DNA of 64,000 nt, from the NCBI GenBank assembly GCA_016708905.1, contig JADJEV010000001.1, positions 248,001 to 312,000 of the forward strand. The letters run 5' to 3'. Each line of letters starts with the position of its first letter. Position 1 is the first letter of the stretch. Positions 48,157 to 58,530 of the stretch are shown piece after piece. Both the position numbers and the translations under genes were made by a program. The stretch is from Candidatus Methylophosphatis roskildensis. GTDB lineage: Bacteria; Pseudomonadota; Gammaproteobacteria; Burkholderiales; Rhodocyclaceae. The notes under the pieces are model-generated. The model was given only the letters and a program-made list of their open reading frames with translations. It was not told the DNA's origin and ran no database searches.

Positions 48157-50744
48157 GGTCGGTGCGCCTCCAGTCCTCGCCCATGTCCCGCAGGATGTTG
48201 TTCTCGCTGACGGGCTCGTTGGCGTGATCGTTGATGCCGATGGTAGTCGATTCCTCCTGGTCACCGGTCGGGTCCGCAGGATCCGGTAGACGCGCGATTT
48301 GCGCCATGGGCGTTGTGATCCGCGTGATTGAGCTCGTGGCCAAGCAAGGCTTCGTCCGGCTGCGTATGGGTGTTGCCGGCGGCATCGGTGTAGGTCGCGT
48401 TGTTTCCGGGTATCCAATTGACGGTGCTGTCCGAGCCCGACCCATCGGATGTTTGAACGGTCCCATCCGGCATGGTGACATTGACGCCCGCGGGATGCCC
48501 ATTCGCCGTCGTCATCGTGCTAAGACCGCCACCACCGGCCGTAGCCGCCGCGTTGTTTTCCACGATCGACGCCGTGTGGCCGTTGCTCTCGAGGTTGTTG
48601 ATCAACTGGTGCCCGGTCTGCGTGCCGTCGAGTGAGTCGAGCGTGGCAATCGTGCTATCGACGAACGCCGGCGACCCGGAAATCCGAACCCCGGCCCCGC
48701 CGTAGTTGACCGAGCCGTCGGCATTGCGCGTGATCGCGCGCGCACGTTCCGGATCGACATGCCGGGTGCGCCGGCCACCGCCCCCGCCACGCGGCAGATT
48801 GTCGAGATAACCGGGTTCACCCGTGTCGGCGCCGGCCGCGTCGAGTGGCTCGGTGATGTCGAACCCGGTCGCACCGGGTGTGCCGCCGCCGCAGTTGATC
48901 TTGACCAGCGGTCCCTGGATCGTCACGCCGTCCGGGCCGACCTTGACGTAGCTGCCTCCGCATTTCATCGTGACGCTGGTCTTGCCTTCCAGCAGGATGC
49001 TCAGTGCATTCTCCACGAGATCCTGTTCGACGTGCAGCTTGGCGCCGCCGCCGACGTCGAACAGCAGATCTCCCCCGATCCCGAGATCCACCTGCGCGTC
49101 GGCCTTTGCATAAACGGCGTCCTTCACGTGCAGGTCGAGCGTGCCACCGACTGTCAGCACATGCCCGCCGCCGATCGACGTATTGCTACCCCCCTGCACC
49201 GTCTCGTACTTGTTGCGCTTGACCCGCACGTCCATCCGCCGCTGGGCATGGATGAACACCTGCTCCTTGCCCTTGCGGTCGTCGAAGCGCAGTTCGTTGA
49301 AGTCGCGCACACCGCCACCCGGGGTGCTGCGCGTTCGCCAGGTCTCGTAGGCGGCGTACTTGGGCAGTTCGTAGGGAACCTTCTGATCCTCGTTGTAGAC
49401 GCGGCCGGTGATCAGCGGCTGGTCGGGATCGCCTTCGATGAAGTCGACCACCACCTCGTTGCCGATGCGCGGCACGTTCATCATGCCGTAGGTCTTGCCG
49501 GCCCAGCCCTGGGAGACACGGATCCAGCAGGTTGACCTGTCGTTCTGCGGGCCGAAGCGATCCCAGTGGAAGTGCACTTTCACCCTGCCGTACTGATCGG
49601 TCCAGATCTCGTTGCCCTGGGGCCCGACCACGCGCGCCGTCTGGATGCCCTGCACGATGGGCTTGGGCGTCTCGCGCGGCGTGCGGAATTGCGTGTCGGC
49701 GGACGCGCACTCGAAGCTGCAACTATAGGTGGCACCGCCGCTGCCGGCGGCCTCGTGCTCGTTGCTGGCGAAGTTGATGCGGGCCGACGTCACCAGGTAC
49801 TGCTTGTTCTGGTCCGCCCGCGGGTGCAACTGCAGGCTGAATGTGAAACCGACGTTCAGTCCGCGCGCATTGGTGAGCGCCTGTATGCGCTCGTGCTGGG
49901 CCTGCATTTCCTCGAGACGGATCCGCACGTACTGGTCGCCGTCGCTGGCGACTTCGTATTCGCCGGGGAAATCGAATATCTCGTGGGTCGCGTGCTCGTG
50001 CTCGCGGATGTTCTGCGTCTGCTGCATCAACTCGACATAGGGTTTCTTGAAGTCGTAGTCGTCGATCACGTACTTGCCCGGCTGTACCTCGGCGCTGTAG
50101 TACCAGTCCGAGATGCGCTCGCGCTCGGTGGTGCCGCTGCGGACGTCGGCGACGAAGGGAATCGTCGAGTAGGTTTCGTAGGGGGAATGCGCGGTCGGCG
50201 AGTCGACGATGACCAGCGTGTGCTTGCCCTCGACGTGCTGGAAGTAGTAGTACATCCCCTCCTGTTCCATCAGCCGGCTGATGAAATTGAAATCCGTCTC
50301 GCGGTACTGGACGCAGTACTCCCAGGTTCGATAGGAATTGGAGAGCTGGACGTCGAACGCCGCGTCGGGGTACTTGGCCGGATCGAAGACCTCGCGGATG
50401 ATGTCCTCGACCTTTTTCTCCTGAAAGATGCGGCAGTCGGCGACGCGGGTCAGGAACCACAGCCACGGCCGCATGACCATTTCGTAGCGGACGAAGCGCC
50501 CCTGCGAGCCGGCCAGTGCGAACCGCGTGACAATCCCGTCGAAGCAGCGCGGCCCACCCGACGGCAATTCGAGCTTCACGGTTGCGTTCTTGCCCAGCAA
50601 CTGCTTGGGATCGATATCGTTGCGCGTGCTGAGCAGTGTCACCGCGTACTCGAACAAGCGGCCCAGCGACTCCTGCGAGCGCATGCTCTGGAACAAGAGC
50701 ACGTCCGGGCCGAGTGGCGTGACGATATCCATTACGCGGGGCAT
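48128..50744 (-). CDS. vgrG: VgrG with C-terminal M91-like metallopeptidase domain (one frameshift)
   Basis: Type VI spike. gp27-like region (residues about 1-380: SQESLGRLFEYAVTLLSTRN, YRTWEYCVQYRETDFNFISR, QEGMYYYFQHVEGKHTLVIV), gp5 OB region (QYGRVKVHFHWDRFGPQNDR, SCWIRVSQGWAGKTYGMMNV-type; EVVVDFIEGDPDQPLITGRV) and beta-helix (about 560-640). After a Gly-rich linker (about 670) comes an extra domain with the zinc motif HELNH at 803-807 (48324-48338). Near 48290 the frame is lost; the other frame gives DPADPTGDQEESTTIGINDH and NILRDMGEDWRRTDHD, and stops at 48128. That tail is typical of M91-like effector domains. It is probably a protease effector delivered with the spike. Confidence 0.85.
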
Positions 50745-50801
50745 GTCGGCTTTCCTCTTGGCTGGGTTGTGCTCATCGTCATGTCGTGGTGTCGTCGCTT
50801 G

Positions 50802-53591
50802 CTACTCGAAGGCGTAGGTGAAGTCGGCATCCTTCACGCCGAGCCGTATCCGGTTGAGCCCGGTGCCGTCTTTCAGGCGTTGCAGATACTCGACGGAAAT
50901 GTGCGGCAGCACGGTATTGGTGAGAATCGCGTCGATGATGCGCCCGCCGGATTCCGCCTCGGTGCAGCGCGAGATGACGAGATTGACCACCTCTTCATCG
51001 TACTCGAGCGGGATCCTGTGGTTGTCCATCACGCGCTTCTTGATGCGGCCGAGCTGCAGGCGGACGATGGCGGCCATGACCTCGTCGGACAGCGGGAAGT
51101 AGGGAATCGTCACCAGCCGCCCGAGCAGCGCCGGCGGGAAGATCTTGAGCAGCGGCTCGCGCAGCGCCTTGGCGACGGCTTCGGGCTCGGGCATCAGGTC
51201 GGGATCCTTGCACATGCCCATGATCAGGTCGGTGCCGGCGTTCGAAGTGAGCAGGATGATGGTGTTCTTGAAGTCGATGAAACGGCCCTCGCCGTCTTCC
51301 ATCCAGCCCTTGTCGAATACCTGGAAGAATATCTCATGCACATCCGGGTGGGCCTTTTCGACCTCGTCGAGCAGCACCACGCTGTAGGGCCGGCGCCGCA
51401 CGGCCTCGGTCAGCACGCCGCCTTCGCCGTATCCGACGTAGCCGGGTGGGGCGCCCTTGAGGGTCGAGACGGTGTGCGCCTCCTGGTACTCGCTCATGTT
51501 GATGGTGATGACATTCTGCTCGCCGCCGTAGAGCGATTCGGCCAGCGCCAGCGCGGTCTCGGTCTTGCCGACACCCGAGGGACCGCACAGCATGAAGACG
51601 CCGATCGGCTTGCCGGGGTTGTCGAGCTTGGCGCGCGAGGTTTGGATGCGCCGCGCGATCATCTCGAGGCCATGACGCTGGCCGATGACGCGCTGGTTGA
51701 GCGTGTCGGCCAGATGCAGCACGGCGTCGATCTCGTTCTTCACCATTCGGCCAACCGGGATGCCGGTCCAGTCGGCGACCACCGCCGCGACCGCGGTCTC
51801 ATCGACCGTCGGCATGATCAGCGGCGTTTCGCCCTGCAGCGCCAACAGCTTGGTCTGCAAATCGCGCATCTCTGAAAGCAAGGCCTGGCGGGCTTCTTCG
51901 GATAACACGCTCTGTTCGCCTTTATCCACAGGCGTTTCCGCCTTACCACCTTGAAGATCGCCATCCGGCGCGGCCTGCGGGGCAGCCGGCTTTTCGGCCG
52001 ATGCGTCTGGCGCGGCCGTCGCAGCGGTCGCATCGACCGGGTGGCCGCCTTCGCGCAACTGCCTGCGCACTTCGAGTATGCGATCGACCAGTGTCTTCTC
52101 TTCGTCCCAGCGCGCCTGCAGGGTGGCCAGGCGCGCTCGTTCGGCGCCCAGTTTCTCGTCGACGCCGCCGCGTCGCGCGGCGACGTCGATGCCGATCGCC
52201 GCTTCGCGTTCGATGATCTGGCTCTCAATTTCCAGCGCCTCGATGCGGCGCAGGCAATCCTCGACTTCGGGCGGTGTCGCGTGCTGGCTGATCGCCACCC
52301 GCGCGCAGGCGGTATCGAGCAGGCTGACCGCCTTGTCCGGCAACTGGCGCGCCGGAATGTAGCGGTGCGAGAGTTTGACCGCCGCCTCGATCGACTCGTC
52401 GAGCAACTGCACGCGGTGGTGCTTCTCGAGGATCGTCGCCACGCCACGCAGCATGACGGTGGCCTTGTGCTCGTCGGGCTCGGTCACCTGCACGACCTGG
52501 AAGCGGCGGGTCAGCGCCGGATCCTTTTCGATGTATTTCTTGTACTCGGCCCAGGTGGTCGCACCGATGGTGCGGAAGTTGCCGCGCGCCAGCGCCGGCT
52601 TGAGCAGATTGGCTGCATCGCCGGTGCCCGCCTGGCCGCCCGCGCCGACCAACGTATGCACCTCGTCGATGAACATGATGATCGGCTTGGGGCTGGACTG
52701 CACTTCCTCGATCACCTGGCGCAGGCGCTGTTCGAACTCGCCCTTCATCGAGGCGCCGGCCTGCAGCAGGCCGATATCGAGCGACAGCAGGGACACGTCC
52801 TTCAATTGCGGCGGCACGTCGCCGCTCGCCAGGCGCAGCGCGAAGCCCTCGACCACCGCGGTCTTGCCGACACCGGCCTCGCCGGTCAGCATCGGGTTGT
52901 TCTGCCGACGGCGCATCAGGATGTCGACGATCTGGCGGATTTCTTCGTCGCGGCCGGAGATCGGGTCCATCTCGCCCTTCCTCGCGCGTTCCGTCAGATC
53001 CACGGCGAACTTCTTCAGCGCTTCCTGCTTGCCCATCGCCGCGGGCGACATCGCCGCGCTGGCTTCGCCGGGTTCGCCGCCGACGCCGGAGCCATCGCTG
53101 GCACGCAGATACTCTTCGGGCGAGCCGGCGGTGATCCTGGCGAAATCGTCACCCAGCACATCGGGCTTGATCTGCTCGAACTCCTTCGAGATGCTGAGCA
53201 GCCGGTTGGCCAGGGAACGCGTCTTGAGCATGCCGAACAGCAGGTGCCCGGTGCGTACCTGCGACTCGCCGAACTTCAGCGTGCCATAGACCCAGCCGCG
53301 TTCGACCGCGTCGGAGATGTTCTCGGCCAGGTCGGAGATCGCGGTCGAGCCGCGCGGCAGCCGGTCGAGCGCCAGCGTGATGTCCTTGGCCAGCACGGCG
53401 ACATCGAGGCCGAAGTGCTTGATGACGCGGTGCCAGTCGGTGTCCTGCGACTGGACGATCTGCATCACCCAGTGCTCGAGTTCGACATAAGGATTGCCGC
53501 GCAGCTTGCAGAATACGGTCGCCCCTTCGATCGCCTTGTAGGCCACGCTGTTGAGTTTGCCGAACAGGGCGACGCGGCTGATTTCGCTCAT
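50802..53591 (-). CDS. tssH: Type VI secretion ATPase TssH (ClpV)
   Basis: 929 residues. Hexameric AAA+ unfoldase that recycles contracted TssB/TssC sheath. Clp N-domain (about 10-150: FGKLNSVAYKAIEGATVFCK, KFGESQVRTGHLLFGMLKTR), AAA1 with Walker A GEAGVGKTAVVEG (about 240) and FIDEVHTLVGAGG, coiled-coil middle domain with a Pro/Ala-rich insert (about 500-540), AAA2 with GPSGVGKTETALALAESLYG (about 670) and VVLLDEVEKAHPDVHEIFFQ. C-terminus RIRLGVKDADFTYAFE. Intact. Confidence 0.95.
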   Translation of the reverse strand: MSEISRVALFGKLNSVAYKAIEGATVFCKLRGNPYVELEHWVMQIVQSQDTDWHRVIKHFGLDVAVLAKDITLALDRLPRGSTAISDLAENISDAVERGWVYGTLKFGESQVRTGHLLFGMLKTRSLANRLLSISKEFEQIKPDVLGDDFARITAGSPEEYLRASDGSGVGGEPGEASAAMSPAAMGKQEALKKFAVDLTERARKGEMDPISGRDEEIRQIVDILMRRRQNNPMLTGEAGVGKTAVVEGFALRLASGDVPPQLKDVSLLSLDIGLLQAGASMKGEFEQRLRQVIEEVQSSPKPIIMFIDEVHTLVGAGGQAGTGDAANLLKPALARGNFRTIGATTWAEYKKYIEKDPALTRRFQVVQVTEPDEHKATVMLRGVATILEKHHRVQLLDESIEAAVKLSHRYIPARQLPDKAVSLLDTACARVAISQHATPPEVEDCLRRIEALEIESQIIEREAAIGIDVAARRGGVDEKLGAERARLATLQARWDEEKTLVDRILEVRRQLREGGHPVDATAATAAPDASAEKPAAPQAAPDGDLQGGKAETPVDKGEQSVLSEEARQALLSEMRDLQTKLLALQGETPLIMPTVDETAVAAVVADWTGIPVGRMVKNEIDAVLHLADTLNQRVIGQRHGLEMIARRIQTSRAKLDNPGKPIGVFMLCGPSGVGKTETALALAESLYGGEQNVITINMSEYQEAHTVSTLKGAPPGYVGYGEGGVLTEAVRRRPYSVVLLDEVEKAHPDVHEIFFQVFDKGWMEDGEGRFIDFKNTIILLTSNAGTDLIMGMCKDPDLMPEPEAVAKALREPLLKIFPPALLGRLVTIPYFPLSDEVMAAIVRLQLGRIKKRVMDNHRIPLEYDEEVVNLVISRCTEAESGGRIIDAILTNTVLPHISVEYLQRLKDGTGLNRIRLGVKDADFTYAFE

Positions 53592-53600
53592 TTCTTCTCC

Positions 53601-54698
53601 TCAGGCTGGCGCCGCTGCCGGCGCGGCAACGGTCGGATTATTGTTCGAAGCAGCGCGGTTCAGCGCACGACGCTGATGCTGCGCCAGCACGCCTTCGGCG
53701 TCCAGTGTCAGATCGTCGGGATCGCGTTTGTCGCGCACCCGGCCAACCCAGGTGGTCCAGCCCAGCCGGCCGTACTCACCGAGCCGCGTGCGCGGCACCT
53801 GGGTGCGCTTGAGCACGAGCTGGGCGTCCCATTCGAGTTCGAAGCACAGGTACTGGCGCACCAGCGCCACCAGCCGCGGCAATGCCTTGCCGCCGGGCAG
53901 GAAGGCCTCGTACTGCGCCAGCGTCAGCGGCCCGAAGCGTACGCGAAACTTGTGCTGCCTGTCCCACACCTGGCTGCCGAGCACCGCACCGACGCCCAGC
54001 TGGGCGCCGGCCGTGCCGCTGCCCAGCCGGGTGCGGTCGCCCGCCGGCAGGCGCATCCAGTGGCCGACGAATTGCTCGATCCTGACCGGCAGGCGGAAGT
54101 AGCCGGCCAGCAGCGACTGCAGGCCATCGGCATTGCGCACGCTCTTCACCAGTGCGCCGGAAAAGAACAGCTTGACGAAGTCGCCGGTTTCGTCGCGCTT
54201 CTGCGTTTGCGGACTGCCGACCCCGATCAGCGAGCCGATGAAAACCGCGAAGCGATCCTCGCCCGGCCGGTCGAGATTGACCGTCGGTTGTGCGCCGGCC
54301 CAAGCGCGGTAGAAGAGCTCGAGCAGCCGGTGGTGAAAGATATCGAGAAAGCGCGCAATCGTGCGATCACCGTTATGCAGAATGCGCTCGCGCACGTAGT
54401 CGGTCAGGTGCAGCGGAAGCGGGCCATTCGGTCCGAGCGAACCGAAGATCCGCTGGTTGAGCCGCGGCGCGCGGTCGCCCTCGGCCTGGTGGAACCTGGC
54501 GATCGGCGCCGGCGCGAAAGACATCGATACATCCTGGCCGAGGCGCACGGGCTCGTCGGCCGGGCGCGACGCGCGGCCGAGACGCGGCTTGTCGTCGTTG
54601 AGACACTCAATGCGGCGCAGGCTCTGGAAAAAGTCGTAGTCGTGCGGACGCGCTTCCAGCGCCCGATAGAACATCAGACGATCGGTCGGATCCCGCAT
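53601..54698 (-). CDS. tssG: Type VI baseplate protein TssG
   Basis: 365 residues, VasB/ImpH family. RPHDYDFFQSLRRIECLNDD near the start, RLGQDVSMSFAPAPIARFHQ, RIFGSLGPNGPLPLHLTDYV, RTIARFLDIFHHRLLELFYR, VKLFFSGALVKSVRNADGLQ, YFRLPVRIEQFVGHWMRLPA, AVLGSQVWDRQHKFRVRFGP. TssG joins TssF, TssE and TssK in the baseplate wedge. The ORF start overlaps the tssF end by 25 bp; an alternative ATG at 54674 gives a TGATG overlap. A disordered Ala/Pro tail follows RRALNRAASN. Confidence 0.92.
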   Translation of the reverse strand: MRDPTDRLMFYRALEARPHDYDFFQSLRRIECLNDDKPRLGRASRPADEPVRLGQDVSMSFAPAPIARFHQAEGDRAPRLNQRIFGSLGPNGPLPLHLTDYVRERILHNGDRTIARFLDIFHHRLLELFYRAWAGAQPTVNLDRPGEDRFAVFIGSLIGVGSPQTQKRDETGDFVKLFFSGALVKSVRNADGLQSLLAGYFRLPVRIEQFVGHWMRLPAGDRTRLGSGTAGAQLGVGAVLGSQVWDRQHKFRVRFGPLTLAQYEAFLPGGKALPRLVALVRQYLCFELEWDAQLVLKRTQVPRTRLGEYGRLGWTTWVGRVRDKRDPDDLTLDAEGVLAQHQRRALNRAASNNNPTVAAPAAAPA

Positions 54699-56548
54699 CT
54701 CGGCTTCCAGCGCATGAGCTCACCGCGACTGTTCGATCGCAGCACGGTTTCGGTGAACGAGTTGATCGACACGTAGCGGGCGAGAAACAGCTCCATTACC
54801 GCGCCGAACAGGAAAGGGCTTGCGCCCTGGAACGAGAGGTCGTCGATCTCGAGTTCGATCTGCAATCCACGACCGAAGGTCACCGGCCCGGGCAGCGGGA
54901 ACCGCCGGACCGTCGGCCGAATGCGCACCGCGCGCAATCCCTCGATCTGCTTGGACAGCGATACATCGTCGCTCAGCGAATACAGATCGAGCATTTCGCG
55001 CAGCGCCGCCGCCCCTTCGGCCTCGCTGCTGTGGAGCAGCGACAGGTAGTTGAGCGACAAGTGGTTGATGAATTGCCACGCCACGTTGCCCTCGCGCAGC
55101 GAGGAGTAGGGCTTCGACGGACCCTTGATCGCGCGTATCGAGAGCAGCGGCGCCGTAGCGTCCAGCGTCAGGTCGGTTGCGCCGGCACCGACCGGCATCT
55201 GCAACGACAGATCGCGATTGGTGCACAGGGCGACGATCGACAACTGCTTTAGGTCGGCGTCGAACGGTGCTTCCTGCGGATCGACCAACGATACGAAAAC
55301 CTCGCTGCCGATGTAGCTCGAGCGATAGCCGGTGCGCTTTTGCTTGGCCGACGGCAGACGCGGCTCGCGCTGAAAGGTGTAGTAGGCATTGTGCTCGGCC
55401 TGCTCGGTATGGAAGTCGGCGTAGAAAGGCAGAAATCGCCGCTCGGCATCGACACCGGTTCCGTAGCCGGTCACCGATTCGATGTCATAGACCTCGAAAT
55501 CCATCGGTCGCGTGCGGTCGGGAACGACGTGATACTCGTACACGCTGTCGGTAAGGTGGATGCGATCGACGCGCTTCGAAAAAAGGTTTACCGCTGGCGT
55601 GCAGAACAGGCTGACATTGCTCGCATCGACCACGCTTTGCAGCGTGGCGTCGCCGCGCGAGAACAGCAGAACGATCTCGACCTCCTTGCTGTCGCAGCGG
55701 CGCAGCCCCGGCGCGAGCCCCTGAAGGTCGAGAAACAGGAAGCGCTGCGGGAAGGCGAAGTACTCGTGCACCAGCCGATAGCCCTGAAAGCCGCGCAGCG
55801 TGACCGGCAGCAGCGCCTGCTCGTCGTCGAATCCGACGGAACCGACGTTGCGGGGTTCGACGAACTCGTGCCAGGTCTGCGGACGCTGGGTCGGAACCAC
55901 CAGCATGCCGACACAGGCACCGAGAGCGAGCTCATGGAGCTTGAAGGCGACCTCGTCGCTCCCCGAAAGATGGATAGGCAGATTCGGCAGGTCGAGCTGA
56001 GAGAAATCGAGATCGCCACCCAGTCGCAAGCGAATCCGCAGCCCGCCCTTGATCCGGTTGCCGCCCGGCAACTGCGGCAACGGCAGGTCGGGCGCGAAGG
56101 CAAAGTACGAAGCCGCGGCCACTTCGAGCGGAAACAGCCGCACATCGTGCGCGGTGCGAAACTCGCACGCCGTCAGGTCGCCCTTGCCGAGCAGGCTGCG
56201 CATCGAGCTGCCGCGCGGAACGGTGAAGCCACGAACTAGATTGGAATCGCTGAGGTCGGGTTTGAACTGGGCGATCAGCATCGACGGCGTCGGCGCCAGA
56301 TACTGCGGGTAGATGATCTCCAGCATGCGCTGGGTGAATCGGGGAAACTCCGCGTCGAGCTTGAGCTGCACGCGGCCGGCCAGAAACGCGAAGCCTTCCA
56401 GCAGGCGCTCGACGTAGGGATCGGATACTTCGATGCCATCCATGCCAAGGCGCGCCGCGATCTTCGGAAACTGCAAGGCGAATTCCGCGCCCATCTCGCG
56501 CACGTGGGCAAGTTCCTGATTGTAGTAACGCAGTAGGCGCGGGTCCAT
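54674..56548 (-). CDS. tssF: Type VI baseplate protein TssF
   Basis: 624 residues, VasA/ImpG family. Start DPRLLRYYNQELAHVREMGA, EFALQFPKIAARLGMDGIEV, YVERLLEGFAFLAGRVQLKL, FPRFTQRMLEIIYPQYLAPT are diagnostic. C-terminal GLRAVRIRPTVRRFPLPGPV and ASPFLFGAVMELFLARYVSI. It forms the baseplate wedge with TssG and TssE. Close to tssE (9 bp gap), so one operon. Confidence 0.95.
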   Translation of the reverse strand: MDPRLLRYYNQELAHVREMGAEFALQFPKIAARLGMDGIEVSDPYVERLLEGFAFLAGRVQLKLDAEFPRFTQRMLEIIYPQYLAPTPSMLIAQFKPDLSDSNLVRGFTVPRGSSMRSLLGKGDLTACEFRTAHDVRLFPLEVAAASYFAFAPDLPLPQLPGGNRIKGGLRIRLRLGGDLDFSQLDLPNLPIHLSGSDEVAFKLHELALGACVGMLVVPTQRPQTWHEFVEPRNVGSVGFDDEQALLPVTLRGFQGYRLVHEYFAFPQRFLFLDLQGLAPGLRRCDSKEVEIVLLFSRGDATLQSVVDASNVSLFCTPAVNLFSKRVDRIHLTDSVYEYHVVPDRTRPMDFEVYDIESVTGYGTGVDAERRFLPFYADFHTEQAEHNAYYTFQREPRLPSAKQKRTGYRSSYIGSEVFVSLVDPQEAPFDADLKQLSIVALCTNRDLSLQMPVGAGATDLTLDATAPLLSIRAIKGPSKPYSSLREGNVAWQFINHLSLNYLSLLHSSEAEGAAALREMLDLYSLSDDVSLSKQIEGLRAVRIRPTVRRFPLPGPVTFGRGLQIELEIDDLSFQGASPFLFGAVMELFLARYVSINSFTETVLRSNSRGELMRWKPRCGIRPIV

Positions 56549-56557
56549 GGCTAAGGC

Positions 56558-57064
56558 CTAGCGAGTCAGATCGTGGACCTCGACCTGCCCAGTTTCGAGG
56601 TCGACGTCGGTCCGCAACAGCAGTTCGATTGGCACCGGCTGTGCCCACATGCTGCCACGGATCTGCACCTGCAACTGGTTGTGATGATCGAGCGCTGCAC
56701 GCGACATGACGGCGTCAACGCGCAGGGTCGCCTTGTCGATGCGCGGCTCGAAATCCACGATGGCCTGGCGAATCGACGCTTCGAGCGCCGCGACGTCGAA
56801 ATTCGATGCCGTTTCGCCCGACATCGACGGCAGACCATAGTTGATCACCGAGTGCTGCACGTGTTCGCAAGCGGCGAGCGTCGGATCAGAGGTCGGGCGT
56901 GTGGCGTTGAACAGCCAGGCCAGATCGCGCAGCACGGCCTGGCGAAACCGCGCCCGGGTAATCACGCGCGCCTCGCGCGCCTCGACCTTGACCTCGGGCG
57001 CATCGTCGCTCAGCCGGTCGAGAAGCGCCGGCTGCAGCCGTTCGAGCGGGGTCAGTTCAGCCAT
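56558..57064 (-). CDS. tssE: Type VI baseplate protein TssE (gp25-like)
   Basis: 168 residues. gp25/lysozyme-like baseplate protein that nucleates sheath assembly. LTPLERLQPALLDRLSDDAP, RVITRARFRQAVLRDLAWLF, HVQHSVINYGLPSMSGETAS, VLRVDAVMSRAALDHHNQLQ-type C-terminal strand. The E-x-R core of the family is in the second block. 19 bp downstream of tagJ. Confidence 0.9.
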   Translation of the reverse strand: MAELTPLERLQPALLDRLSDDAPEVKVEAREARVITRARFRQAVLRDLAWLFNATRPTSDPTLAACEHVQHSVINYGLPSMSGETASNFDVAALEASIRQAIVDFEPRIDKATLRVDAVMSRAALDHHNQLQVQIRGSMWAQPVPIELLLRTDVDLETGQVEVHDLTR

Positions 57065-57083
57065 CGCGCTCGTCCCGGCTGAC

Positions 57084-57902
57084 TCAATCTGATGTCGACA
57101 GTGTCGGATCGAGCGTTATGCTGCGCACCGCCAGCATGTCGAAGTCGGCGACGTCGGTCGCGAACACGCGCTGGCCCTGGCCGAAATAGACGCCGGGCTG
57201 CGGCTCGTCCCAGACCGTCTTGCGTGCCAGCGCGACCAGACCATCGGCGCTGGCCGCGGACCCCGGATAGCGCGAGGGAATCAGCGCGATCGTCTCGCCG
57301 CCATTGGCGAACTGCAGTTGGGCCGGCGCCCAGATGAAATCGCGCAGGTCGCTCGGCGCTTCGATATTCACCTGCAGCAGGCGCGAGAACGGAACCCAGT
57401 AGTAGCGGCCATTGACGATAGCCTCGAGCACCGGACCGAGCCGCATGTCGGCGTCGGCAATCCACTCGAAGGCCTTATCGTCGGCTGTGCCGGAGGTTGC
57501 CGGCGCGTCGGCGAAAGCCTGTTCGCGCAAGCGCGCGGCCTCTGCCGCTTCGCCACGCCCGCTGCGGATCAGCGATTCGATCAGCAGCGCGATCCAGCCC
57601 TCGGGTTCGCCCAACAGCATCGGCGACTTGCGCCCGGCGAACACCTCGTCGCGCAGTCGCTCGCAGCGAATCGCCTCACGATACATCTCGCGCATCGCGA
57701 GCGCAGACACATCCATCTCGGCGCACAGCTCGAGCTGGGTCAGCGCACGATCCCACTTGCCCAATACGCAGAGCAACTGAAACAGGAACACCCGCAGTTT
57801 CGCATCAGCTGGGCTTGTCTTGACGGCCGCGGTCAGTTGCTTCAGGGCGCCCTCTGGGTCGCCATCACGAACGCTGGTTTCGGCAAGTTGGAGTGAGCTC
57901 AT
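57084..57902 (-). CDS. tagJ: Type VI accessory protein TagJ (ImpE/SciE)
   Basis: 272 residues, SciE-type. N-terminal tetratricopeptide-like helices (LAETSVRDGDPEGALKQLTA, KLRVFLFQLLCVLGKWDRAL, TQLELCAEMDVSALAMREMY) and a C-terminal domain (NGRYYWVPFSRLLQVNIEAP, LRDFIWAPAQLQFANGGETI, FATDVADFDMLAVRSITLDP). TagJ binds sheath protein TssB and modulates ClpV action in Pseudomonas. Located between hcp and tssE. Confidence 0.92.
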   Translation of the reverse strand: MSSLQLAETSVRDGDPEGALKQLTAAVKTSPADAKLRVFLFQLLCVLGKWDRALTQLELCAEMDVSALAMREMYREAIRCERLRDEVFAGRKSPMLLGEPEGWIALLIESLIRSGRGEAAEAARLREQAFADAPATSGTADDKAFEWIADADMRLGPVLEAIVNGRYYWVPFSRLLQVNIEAPSDLRDFIWAPAQLQFANGGETIALIPSRYPGSAASADGLVALARKTVWDEPQPGVYFGQGQRVFATDVADFDMLAVRSITLDPTLSTSD

Positions 57903-57971
57903 TCCCGGATTTCTTTCTGTTGAACTTGCAAGTCACTCTGCAAGGTTCGCAGTGCAGCAGTGGTCCGACAA

Positions 57972-58445
57972 TCAGGACTGGTCGCGAATGACCCAGTTGA
58001 AGGTCTTGGTGCCGGTCCCGCTGCCCGTCTTGGCCTGTGTCGAGTGCTCGACCGTCACTTTGCGAAAAGCCAGGGTCACGCGCTCGGTAGGCTGGGCTTC
58101 CACGCCGGCCAGACCGTCGTCCATCGAGGTGACGCGGGCTTCTTCCAGAGTGATCGTGAAGAACAGAAGCGGCGTCGCACCCGCCTTGTACTGCTTGAGG
58201 ACAACCTTGGATATCACCTTTCCGCCGACGCAATGGTTCATCAGCGCTGGGGATGCCGCATCGACGAAATGCTCGAAAGTCAGGTTGCGCACATCCGCTC
58301 CACCCTTGCCCGAGCCCTGAAAGAGGCCGGCATTCCAGCTCATGCCCCAGTTCCAGCCGAGCACATCGATGTGGCCTTCGCGACCCGCTGCCGCAGACTC
58401 GCCGTCGACGCCGTCGATCTTGATCACGCTATCGCCGATTGCCAT
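57972..58445 (-). CDS. hcp: Hcp-family tube protein, paralogue 2
   Basis: 157 residues, DUF796/Hcp fold: IDGVDGESAAAGREGHIDVL, GWNWGMSWNAGLFQGSGKGG, VRNLTFEHFVDAASPALMNH, LKQYKAGATPLLFFTITLEE, EHSTQAKTGSGTGTKTFNWV. Clearly diverged from the neighbouring Hcp (different helix and loop residues), so the two may have different cargo or one may be a tube-capping variant. 85 bp downstream of the other hcp. Confidence 0.9.
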   Translation of the reverse strand: MAIGDSVIKIDGVDGESAAAGREGHIDVLGWNWGMSWNAGLFQGSGKGGADVRNLTFEHFVDAASPALMNHCVGGKVISKVVLKQYKAGATPLLFFTITLEEARVTSMDDGLAGVEAQPTERVTLAFRKVTVEHSTQAKTGSGTGTKTFNWVIRDQS

Positions 58446-58530
58446 AACTCACTCCGAAAAGAACGGAAGCGCCGGAGGGACTCCTCCGGCACCAGGACGA
58501 GCGGGCTGCGCACTGCAGCCCGCCACGCCG

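Noticed and set aside
49566..54776. Long plus-strand ORFs (769 and 941 codons) opposite vgrG, tssH and tssG
   Set aside because: Shadow frames with His/Arg/Leu-rich composition and no recognisable domain.
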